From: an uncultured Bacilli bacterium
GTDB taxonomy: Bacteria; Bacillota_I; Bacilli_A; RF39; UBA660
Assembly: GCA_947856335.1 (NCBI GenBank)
Contig: CANUCD010000001.1
Location: 1-25,077 of the forward strand
Direction of reading: 5' to 3'
DNA: 25,077 bases
In this document: piece by piece, positions 15,344-22,385 of the stretch
Layout of the letters: the number at the start of each line of letters is the position of its first letter
Position numbering within the stretch: position 1 is the first letter of the stretch
Notes under the pieces: model-generated
Databases searched by the model: none
The model's input: only the letters and a program-made list of their open reading frames with translations
What the model was told of the DNA's origin: nothing
Made by a program: the position numbers and the translations under genes

Positions 15344-17172
15344 TTTACGCCTTTCATATATTCTTTATATTTTTTTAAGGCATCAACTAGAGTTTGATTT
15401 TCTTTTTCTGTTTTTACGGCAATCCTAATAAAACTTTCATTATCAAAGCCTTTTTTGCTCGATAAATCTTTAATTAATAAATTATATTTTTCTAATAAAT
15501 ATAGTGTTAAATCCTGTGAATCCATATCAATTAATTTAACCATAACATAATTTGCCTGAGAAGCATAAACTTCTATGAATTCTAATTTTTTTAGTTGTTC
15601 TATAAATTTTTTCCTTGTTTCACATATTTTATTGCATGCTATCTCATAGTTTTTACTAAACGGAACAAATATTTGCAAAAAATATTCTGCAAAAGAATTA
15701 ATATTCCAAACAGGCATATTATCTTTAAATTCTTTTAAAAATTCCTTATTTGATGAAGCTAGAACGCCTAATCTTAAACCTGGTATGCCATAAGATTTAC
15801 TTATGCTTTTTATGACGATTAAATTTTCATATTTATCTAAAATCTTGTCATCAATTAAGGTATAGCGTAATTCTGGTTCAGCAAAATCAATAAATGACTC
15901 ATCAAAAATAATTATTTTATTTTTAGCATTATATTTGTCTATTACTTCTAGTATATCTTCATATTTTATAAAGCTTCCACTTGGATTATCAGGATTTATA
16001 ATAACTAAAGCATCTATTTTATCAATATACTGTAACAAATAATCTTTTGTTAATTGATAGTTATTTTCTTTTGTGTTTAAAAATACTATTTCAGTGTTTG
16101 GTAAACATCTAACATACTCATTAAAAGTAGGAAATGGAATTCCAATCTTTCCTTTTAATATCACTTTTAGTTGATTAATTAATTCTGCAGCACCATTTCC
16201 AACTAGTAGTTTGCTTTCATCGACATTGTTAAAAAAACGTGATATGCAATTACTTTGTATACTCATTGTAGAAGGATAATCTACTAATAAATTTTCAAAA
16301 TTGTATTTCATTTTATCAATCATTGCTTGCGTAGGAAAATACGGATTTACTAAATAGCAAAAATCAATCAGCTCTTTAAATCTCCAATATCCGCCAAATC
16401 TTTTTTGATACAATTCTAGTTGTTGCTTTCCGCTCGAAAAAAACAAAGTTGCAATGTCTAGATCTTGACAATCATCTATTTCATACCACTTTTCTTTGGT
16501 TATTTTAAATGCTTTTATCCCTGATTTTGGAATAGACGAAATAACTTTTAATACTAATTCATAGTAATCATTTTTACCATAAGCATTTATATATGCCTCT
16601 AAAAAAGGAAGATAATAATTATTTAAGTATTCTTTACTAAATTTATAAATATTTACCGTTTTATAATATTTATTTATATCACTATAATTAAAATCAGCTT
16701 TTTCAATAAACTCTATAATATTATCATTTTCATCTATCGTAACTACAGTACCATCCATCCATTCATCATATTTGGCAACTACAGCAGCATTTGTATATGG
16801 TGAATTTACTAATTTTTTTATTATATTTTGTTCATATATTAAATCTGATTCTAACAAAATGGTATCATCTTGACATAATTGATCTTTTGCCATATATAAT
16901 GAATAAATATTATTAGTTGAATCATAGTCATTATTATCTATAAAGGTAATTTTTATTTTTTTATCTAGGTTATGTTTTTTTATATATTTTTTTAAATAAT
17001 CTTTTTTATATCCTACTACTAATAATAGACTATGAATGTTTGCTTCTAGTAAGGCATCTATTGCTCTTTCTAATAGAGAAATCCCGTTGATCTCTAACAT
17101 GCACTTCGTATTATTTTTTGTATATTTTCCTAATCTCTTGCCTTTACCGGCCGCTAACATGATTGCTTGCAT
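15340..17172 (-). CDS. Fused sugar/choline-P-type nucleotidyltransferase and HisC/CobD-like PLP enzyme
   Basis: A 610-residue two-domain protein. Residues 1-~245 are a LicC-like nucleotidyltransferase: MLAAGKGKRLG (GxGxR), KCMLEINGISLLERAI, LLESDLIYE (Asp110) and WYEIDDCQDLDIA (229-241), typical of phosphocholine cytidylyltransferases. Residues ~260-610 are a fold-type I PLP enzyme: LLVGNGAAELINQL, NPDNPSG (393-399), FDESFIDFA (Asp424), SISKSYGIPGLRLG with the PLP lysine K459, and R583 in FIRIAV, the usual carboxylate-binding Arg. The PLP half resembles HisC and CobD, not PhnW-type AEP transaminases. Relatives in Campylobacter capsule loci make ethanolamine-P or serinol-P. I infer synthesis of an amino-alcohol phosphate and its activation as a CDP derivative. 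The ATG at 17172 has an AAAGGAG SD and lies 13 nt after the upstream gene. Confidence 0.88.
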   Translation of the reverse strand: MQAIMLAAGKGKRLGKYTKNNTKCMLEINGISLLERAIDALLEANIHSLLLVVGYKKDYLKKYIKKHNLDKKIKITFIDNNDYDSTNNIYSLYMAKDQLCQDDTILLESDLIYEQNIIKKLVNSPYTNAAVVAKYDEWMDGTVVTIDENDNIIEFIEKADFNYSDINKYYKTVNIYKFSKEYLNNYYLPFLEAYINAYGKNDYYELVLKVISSIPKSGIKAFKITKEKWYEIDDCQDLDIATLFFSSGKQQLELYQKRFGGYWRFKELIDFCYLVNPYFPTQAMIDKMKYNFENLLVDYPSTMSIQSNCISRFFNNVDESKLLVGNGAAELINQLKVILKGKIGIPFPTFNEYVRCLPNTEIVFLNTKENNYQLTKDYLLQYIDKIDALVIINPDNPSGSFIKYEDILEVIDKYNAKNKIIIFDESFIDFAEPELRYTLIDDKILDKYENLIVIKSISKSYGIPGLRLGVLASSNKEFLKEFKDNMPVWNINSFAEYFLQIFVPFSKNYEIACNKICETRKKFIEQLKKLEFIEVYASQANYVMVKLIDMDSQDLTLYLLEKYNLLIKDLSSKKGFDNESFIRIAVKTEKENQTLVDALKKYKEYMKGVK

Positions 17173-17185
17173 ACTTCTTTCTCCT

Positions 17186-18127
17186 TTATACCCACTTTTT
17201 TTCCTGTGGTGCTTTTAAGTCAATTTCTTTCGTTTTTTCATTTTTGCACATATCATATATTTTTTTAGCAAAATAAATATCGAATATGGAATTACCTATA
17301 TTATAAGCCATTATTTTTTCTTTATTATCTTTTCTGCCGAGATCTTTATTTGTTAAGACTTCTGATAATTCATGTACTTCCTTAAATTTATCAAAATACT
17401 TAAATCCTTGTACATGGCCGATATCATCGACTATAAATTTATCAAAAAACAAGTCACAATTTTGAAAGCCTAAAGTGTGGATTGGTACGACTAAGCAACC
17501 ATCTTTAAACCATTCATCTTTGCCAAAATTTATATCTGTACTGGTTACGCAAGAAACTATGATATCACTATTTTTTATTAAATCTTCATAATTATCGACT
17601 ATATTAAAGTTAATATTTTTACAATGTTGAAATCGTTCTAAAAATCTTTCAGCCTGGTCTTTATATTTATATACTTTTAAATTTATTTTGTCCTTTATTC
17701 TTTTTGAAAAAATGTTCATGAAAGCATAGGCAATATTCCCTAGACCTATAATTGCTACATTTTTGTAATCTTCAATTGCTAATGTTTCAATAGCTAAAAC
17801 TGCTACTGCTGCAGTACGATAGGCAGTAATAATATTTCCATCTAATAAAGCTAAATTTTGTCCTGTATTAGAATCATATAGTATTATTTGACTATCTAAT
17901 GCCGGTTTCCTTTCAGGATATCTGCTTACGATTTTAACTCCTGCCACATTTAGCGAATCAATTATTGAAGGCATTACATTAATAAAAATATGGCCTTCTT
18001 TTTTCATACTAATTTTTGGTGGTAACTGGCAATTTTTTTTATCTAGAAAAACTTGCTTAGTCCACTCCATATATTCATCTGTGCTTAAATTTAGATTCTT
18101 AATCATTTCAAAATCAATTATTTTCAT
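17186..18127 (-). CDS. Ornithine cyclodeaminase/mu-crystallin family NAD(P)-dependent oxidoreductase
   Basis: A 313-residue protein with the fold of ornithine cyclodeaminase, archaeal alanine dehydrogenase and SbnB. The substrate-side Lys is seen in VAGVKIVSRYPE (K65) and the Arg in AYRTAAVAVLA (R104). The Rossmann nucleotide site is AIIGLGNIAYAF (125-136). The canonical GAD tripeptide of true cyclodeaminases reads GFQ (220-222) in IHTLGFQNCD, so cyclodeaminase activity is doubtful and an imine/amino-acid dehydrogenase role is more likely. The start is the ATG at 18127 with a strong GGAGGA SD. First gene of the operon, 13 nt ahead of the fusion enzyme, so it probably supplies or modifies the amino compound used there. 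The substrate is unknown. Confidence 0.88.
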   Translation of the reverse strand: MKIIDFEMIKNLNLSTDEYMEWTKQVFLDKKNCQLPPKISMKKEGHIFINVMPSIIDSLNVAGVKIVSRYPERKPALDSQIILYDSNTGQNLALLDGNIITAYRTAAVAVLAIETLAIEDYKNVAIIGLGNIAYAFMNIFSKRIKDKINLKVYKYKDQAERFLERFQHCKNINFNIVDNYEDLIKNSDIIVSCVTSTDINFGKDEWFKDGCLVVPIHTLGFQNCDLFFDKFIVDDIGHVQGFKYFDKFKEVHELSEVLTNKDLGRKDNKEKIMAYNIGNSIFDIYFAKKIYDMCKNEKTKEIDLKAPQEKKWV

Positions 18128-18153
18128 TTGTTCCTCCAATTTTTTATATAAGT

Positions 18154-18182
18154 ATTATAACATATTTAATAATCCGTTTAAA
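18154..18182 (-). promoter_or_regulatory. Sigma-A promoter of the OCD-fusion-transferase-flippase-polymerase operon
   Basis: On the minus strand TGTTATAAT gives a perfect TATAAT (18154-18159) with a TGn extension. A weak -35 TTTAAA sits at 18177-18182 with 17-nt spacing. The predicted start is near 18147, about 20 nt before the ATG at 18127. Confidence 0.72.
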
Positions 18183-18276
18183 GTTTAAATCATTTTTTAT
18201 ATTGTTATATAAATATAATTTTAAAAATTACCTATGTTACTATTTAAGAAATAATATGAAGCATAAAATTCATTTT

Positions 18277-20586
18277 TCAATATTTCAAATTATTTGCCCA
18301 ATAGTAATTTATGTTAGTAAATTCATTTATATTTTCTTGATAATGACTAAGTGAAGCAGAAATATACTTTCCATCTTCTTTATAGTAAATCGGATTAATT
18401 ACATCTATTTTTTCTTTTAAATCATCAGTATATTTTAGATATTCATTACCTTCATAATCAATATATTCAAATAGTTCATTCATTAGGAAGTTAGGACTTA
18501 TTGTATCTAATTTGCCGATAAAATCTTTATCAAATACTTTTTTTGCTTGATCATTAGCATGAATTACATAAGGAATACTATAATAATTTTCAAAACCTTC
18601 AATTGTTGATATATCCATGTTTATTCCCAATTCTTCATATATATAGTTTCCTTCTCCTAGGTATGGATTATGATCTCCAAAGAATATTAATATAGTTGGT
18701 TCCTCATAATTATCTAAGAAATTCACTAACTCATATAAAGCATCAGTTGAATCTTTTATTCCTGATAAGTAATTATTAAATGTATTATACCCTTCTTCGC
18801 TGTATCCTAAATTCTCTATATAAGTTTCTTCAGCTGGTGTTGCTGAATAAGGACCATGATTTTGATAAGTTACAGTGAAGTTAAAATAATTATTACCCTT
18901 TTTATTTATTTCTTGAAGGCGATTAGTAAGTTCAGAATATAGTTCGTGATCATCAGCTGCACCTCCCCAGCCACTATAAATACCAAATTTATTTTCATAA
19001 TTCCAATAAGTATCAAAACCTAAGTTTGCATTAACTGTATTTCTATTATAAAAAGCTCCATAAATTGGGTGCATAGCTTCTACTATATATCCTTGTTCTT
19101 TAAAATATCTTGCATAAGAATTAGTTGGTTTTCTAAATGACGGAAAAGCATTGTATCCTGTAATAAAACGTCGCTCAGTATTTACTGTTCCGCCACCAAA
19201 TATATCGACAATAATATTACCATATAAAGAATTTTCTTTTATTTCTTCTAATTTACCATAAACATCGCTTGTAAATTCAATAGTATCAAATTTTGAAAAA
19301 TCATTATATGCCTCTAACATAATTGCAATAATATTTACTTTTTTATCTTCCGGAATATTCTCATATGTATAGTTATTTAATATTTCTTTGGCTTCTTCTT
19401 CATTATAGCCAGCTGGTTTGCTATCTAAAATTTCCGTGCTGCTATAAATAAATGGATAAATAAGTCCTCTTATTTGTGATTGTCTTGTAGAAATCCAAAT
19501 ATTTATATTTGAAGTGTTTCCTATGCTATTATAAATATCGCTATTAGTGTAAATGTTTTGATAAGTAAAATAACTGATTATTAATAATGCAATAGCGATG
19601 GGAATAGTTATTATTGCTTTTAGGTTAATTTTCTTATAGTTCTTTTTTAGCCAAAGAACTATTATTAAGCATAGTAATATACATATAACTGTATACCATC
19701 TTACAATAACATCGTATCTGCTAGTCATTAATAATGCTTCTTTAAAGTAGGAAATATCCTCAATTTTAAAGACATCGTCTCGATAATATAACTTTGTTTT
19801 ATTAATTATACCTATCAAGAAAACAAAAAATGAAGCAATTCCAAAAGAAAGCCATAACCTTTTAGTAAGAAACAAGAAAATAAGTATTACTAACAAAATA
19901 GGAAATAGATTTAACATTAATAATTTCGGCTCATTTAAATAATTATTAATCATACTTGTATCTAAATAAACTGTGGTAAAAGTAAAGGAAATAAGCAATA
20001 ATAAAATTGATAGAACGATCGGCATAGCACATCTAAATATTACCCTTAAAACTTTATTGTTTTTATATTGTATGAAGATTTTTCCTTTTTTTACATATGT
20101 ATATTTTGATTGAAACAAACTACTGTTTTTAAACTTGTGATAATAGGCTTCTTGGTACTTAGTATTGTTATGCGTTATTTGATCTGAATAATCATTTAAA
20201 TCTAGTTCATACTTATCATTCATTTTACTAGCGATTAAGGTCTCTTTCTTTAAAAATGGTTTTACAATTATTTCTGGGCTTTGAGTAATAATTGTATTAT
20301 CAGACGAGTAATGATCTTGATACCATTCGTTTAATTTTTTTTGATGAGTAACCTTAAATTTCTCAATAACATTATTCAAATTTTTTACATGTTTAATATA
20401 AACATGATATTTTTTGGATTTATTAATTTCAGCTTTTGTGGATATAAAACTTAATAAATAAAGCAAAATATGTAAAAAAATATAAATACAAAGCTTTTTG
20501 TTTTTGCGGCAACAAAATAGAAAAAAATCTCGATCAATATTTCCCTTATATACTATTTTGGAAAATTCATATATATTTTTCATCAT
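18277..20586 (-). CDS. LtaS-like sulfatase-family phosphotransferase with long N-terminal extension
   Basis: The 769-residue protein has a C-terminal alkaline-phosphatase/sulfatase domain of the lipoteichoic acid synthase family. Metal ligand Glu425 lies in IAIMLEAYNDF, the catalytic Thr467 in GGGTVNTERRF, His577 in YQNHGPYS and Asp638-His639 in FFGDHNPYLG. Five helices precede it (about 181-207, 221-240, 244-262, 294-313 and 323-341). Residues 1-180 are an unusual extension: one hydrophobic segment (31-50) and about 130 Lys/Asn/Tyr-rich residues. LtaS is usually about 620-650 residues. It could polymerise glycerol-phosphate from phosphatidylglycerol or transfer another phospho-head-group. 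The ATG at 20586 (then ATG 20583) follows GGGAG. It is monocistronic with a strong promoter; no clear terminator was found in the 149 nt after it. Confidence 0.9.
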   Translation of the reverse strand: MMKNIYEFSKIVYKGNIDRDFFLFCCRKNKKLCIYIFLHILLYLLSFISTKAEINKSKKYHVYIKHVKNLNNVIEKFKVTHQKKLNEWYQDHYSSDNTIITQSPEIIVKPFLKKETLIASKMNDKYELDLNDYSDQITHNNTKYQEAYYHKFKNSSLFQSKYTYVKKGKIFIQYKNNKVLRVIFRCAMPIVLSILLLLISFTFTTVYLDTSMINNYLNEPKLLMLNLFPILLVILIFLFLTKRLWLSFGIASFFVFLIGIINKTKLYYRDDVFKIEDISYFKEALLMTSRYDVIVRWYTVICILLCLIIVLWLKKNYKKINLKAIITIPIAIALLIISYFTYQNIYTNSDIYNSIGNTSNINIWISTRQSQIRGLIYPFIYSSTEILDSKPAGYNEEEAKEILNNYTYENIPEDKKVNIIAIMLEAYNDFSKFDTIEFTSDVYGKLEEIKENSLYGNIIVDIFGGGTVNTERRFITGYNAFPSFRKPTNSYARYFKEQGYIVEAMHPIYGAFYNRNTVNANLGFDTYWNYENKFGIYSGWGGAADDHELYSELTNRLQEINKKGNNYFNFTVTYQNHGPYSATPAEETYIENLGYSEEGYNTFNNYLSGIKDSTDALYELVNFLDNYEEPTILIFFGDHNPYLGEGNYIYEELGINMDISTIEGFENYYSIPYVIHANDQAKKVFDKDFIGKLDTISPNFLMNELFEYIDYEGNEYLKYTDDLKEKIDVINPIYYKEDGKYISASLSHYQENINEFTNINYYWANNLKY

Positions 20587-20610
20587 AATCTCTCCCTTTA
20601 AATTAAAGAT

Positions 20611-20639
20611 ATTTTACCATAAATTACGTTTCTTATCAA
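20611..20639 (-). promoter_or_regulatory. Sigma-A promoter of the LtaS-like gene
   Basis: The -35 TTGATA (20634-20639), a 17-nt spacer and -10 TAAAAT (20611-20616) with a TGG extension are seen on the minus strand. The start is predicted near 20604, about 18 nt before the ATG. Nothing else was recognised between here and the fic terminator at 20784. Confidence 0.75.
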
Positions 20640-20652
20640 ATTATTATATTAA

Positions 20653-20664
20653 TTGTTCATTAAG
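20653..20664 (+). repeat. 12-nt direct repeat, copy 1 (left of fic)
   Basis: TTGTTCATTAAG is repeated exactly at 21717-21728. The two copies bracket the fic pseudogene and its terminator. It may be chance in such AT-rich DNA. Confidence 0.3.
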
Positions 20665-20783
20665 ACATTGATAATAGTTTTTGTGAAATTCATCTAATTT
20701 AAAGGGAATACCATTGCATCTATTTCCCAAGATTTAATATCATTTTAATTAATTTTATGTACTTTAAATTCTACACTATTATT

Positions 20784-20822
20784 AAAAAAACATATACTTC
20801 TAATATCAAAAAGTATATGTTT
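20784..20822 (-). terminator. Terminator downstream of the fic pseudogene
   Basis: AAACATATACTT (20788-20799) and AAGTATATGTTT (20811-20822) form a 12-bp perfect stem around an 11-nt loop. A T-run follows on the minus strand (the A-run 20784-20790 on the plus strand). It lies about 60 nt beyond the fic stop. Confidence 0.82.
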
Positions 20823-20881
20823 ACTCTAGCAATAAACACTCTATAAAAAAGTTTTGCATGTGAAATTTCAGTTAGTTTCTT

Positions 20882-21690
20882 TTATATCTTTAAATCATTA
20901 TTGTTTAATTCATTGTTTTTATTTAATAATAAATTTTCAAAAAACATTTTTAAATATTTTTTATCTGCTTTTATACCTTTGCTATAATTTGTATAATTTG
21001 CTCTTACTAAGGCATTTCTAAAATATTTTGACTTATCTTTGAATAATTCGTTATTCACTTTAAATCCCATACTAATTAAATATTTTTGAATAAAAACTGC
21101 TGTCGTTCTTGTATTTCCTTCACAAAAAGGATGTACTTGCCATATTCTTGAGGTAAACTCGCAAATTCTATCTATTAATTCTTCTTTACTAAAATTAATA
21201 TAGTCTTGTTCTTTTTCTTCATTAAAATCATACTTTAAAGTTTCTTCTATTAAATCATAAGACTGATAAGTAACAGTATCATTATTTAATATTGGTTCAT
21301 CTTTAGTTATATTATATAATCTAAAAATACCAGGATTATATTTTTCTTTATTCAAATTACAAAATAATTTTGATGATAATTTTTTAAAGTTAAATAATCA
21401 AATCTAAAAGACTTATTACTTAGTATTTCATAAATAGCAACAGAAACTTCATCAGCTTCTTCTTCATCGTCATTATGATTATATTTATTCTTCTTATAAT
21501 GAGTTGTTATCTCTTCTTTAACTTGTTGATATGTTTTTTTGCCGCTTATATGACTTGCAGATAATTCAATCATATATTTAGAAGGTTTTAGTTCATCCAC
21601 TTCCTGAAGTCCGAAGGCAATATCCCAATATAATTCTTTTATTTTAGAATTCTTTTCATCTTCTACTTTATCATAAATAATCTCATCCAT
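20882..21690 (-). pseudogene. fic: Fic domain protein, interrupted by a single-base frameshift
   Basis: Two adjacent frames encode one Fic protein. The first (ATG 21690, SD AGGAG) runs to a TGA at 21354-21352 and holds the N-terminal helices, ending FDYLTLKNYHQ before the frame is lost. The second continues YNPGIFRLYNITKDEPIL and contains the active-site motif HPFCEGNTRT plus the following helices. It has no ATG, only a TTG overlapping the TGA. Adding one A to the AAAA run at 21371-21368 (minus strand) restores a ~269-residue frame reading NYHQKLFCNLNKEKYNPGIFR. Fic proteins usually AMPylate target proteins. No clear [S/T]xxxE[G/N] inhibitory motif was found. It is a true pseudogene or a homopolymer read error. 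It follows the YugP-like gene by 62 nt. Confidence 0.8.
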
Positions 21691-21716
21691 TTAATAATTC
21701 TCCTATCTATTTTGTT

Positions 21717-21728
21717 TTGTTCATTAAG
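21717..21728 (+). repeat. 12-nt direct repeat, copy 2 (right of fic)
   Basis: An exact copy of the sequence at 20653-20664, in the 62-nt gap between the fic pseudogene and the YugP-like gene. Confidence 0.3.
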
Positions 21729-21752
21729 TAGCAGTAGCACTTTTTAATATCT

Positions 21753-22385
21753 TTACCTAAAATAATTAATAAAACTATATGGCAGTGTTGCTAGTTTGGA
21801 TAAAGCTAATAACAAAGATTTATCTTGATAGGCTTTTAAGGGTTTCATTAGTTTTTCTTTTTTTACTAGTTCATATAATTTATTTAATTCTTCCTCTGAT
21901 CTAAATAGCGATGATATTAAAATAAATTCAACTATAAAAGTTATGATAAAAAGAACTAAGCCTAAACGAATTACTAGTATGTTATTAGCAAAAGTTCCTA
22001 ATATAATAAATAAGTAACTTGCTATTACTAAAAACGAATTCACTTTGTGACCAGTGCTTACGTTTTTTCTTTCTGGGTCTGTTTCTAGAGCAACATTAAA
22101 AGCAGTTACTCCCGCATAAATAGTCTCACCATCAAAGACATCTGGGGATAATTTAATTACATTTCTATCTTTATTATAATGATCTAAATATTTGCCATTT
22201 TTTTTAATGATATGAGGTTCTTCTTGACAAAACTTGGAAGATACTTTTCTTGCTATTTCAAAACCTGATAAATTCGTTTCATTTTTTATATTCTTTGTTG
22301 TTTTTACAACACTTCTATAAAGCATATTAATTAAAATAATTAAGCCAACAACTATTATAAATATTATATCTATGATTATTCCCAT
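21753..22385 (-). CDS. YugP-like membrane protein lacking the zinc-peptidase active site
   Basis: The 210-residue protein resembles the YugP zinc metallopeptidase family: an N-terminal helix (3-22), NLSGFEIARKV (38-48), a YLDHYNKDRNVIKLSPDVF block (66-84), then two helices (about 117-135 and 138-157) and a short hydrophobic segment near the C-terminus. Active YugP proteins have AAHECGHAIQ at the start of the next segment. Here the aligned stretch is VTAFNVAL (93-100), so both His and the Glu of HEXXH are gone, and the later PVEFDAS motif reads IVEFILIS. It is therefore a probable non-catalytic homologue. Its ATG at 22385 overlaps the cysS stop as TAATG, so it is translationally coupled to cysS. 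Its function is unknown. Confidence 0.78.
   Translation of the reverse strand: MGIIIDIIFIIVVGLIILINMLYRSVVKTTKNIKNETNLSGFEIARKVSSKFCQEEPHIIKKNGKYLDHYNKDRNVIKLSPDVFDGETIYAGVTAFNVALETDPERKNVSTGHKVNSFLVIASYLFIILGTFANNILVIRLGLVLFIITFIVEFILISSLFRSEEELNKLYELVKKEKLMKPLKAYQDKSLLLALSKLATLPYSFINYFR

Noticed and set aside
18183..18276. Possible terminator after the LtaS-like gene
   Set aside because: Only short AT-only palindromes (ATGAA/TTCAT and TAATTT/AAATTA) are present, without a stable stem and T-run.
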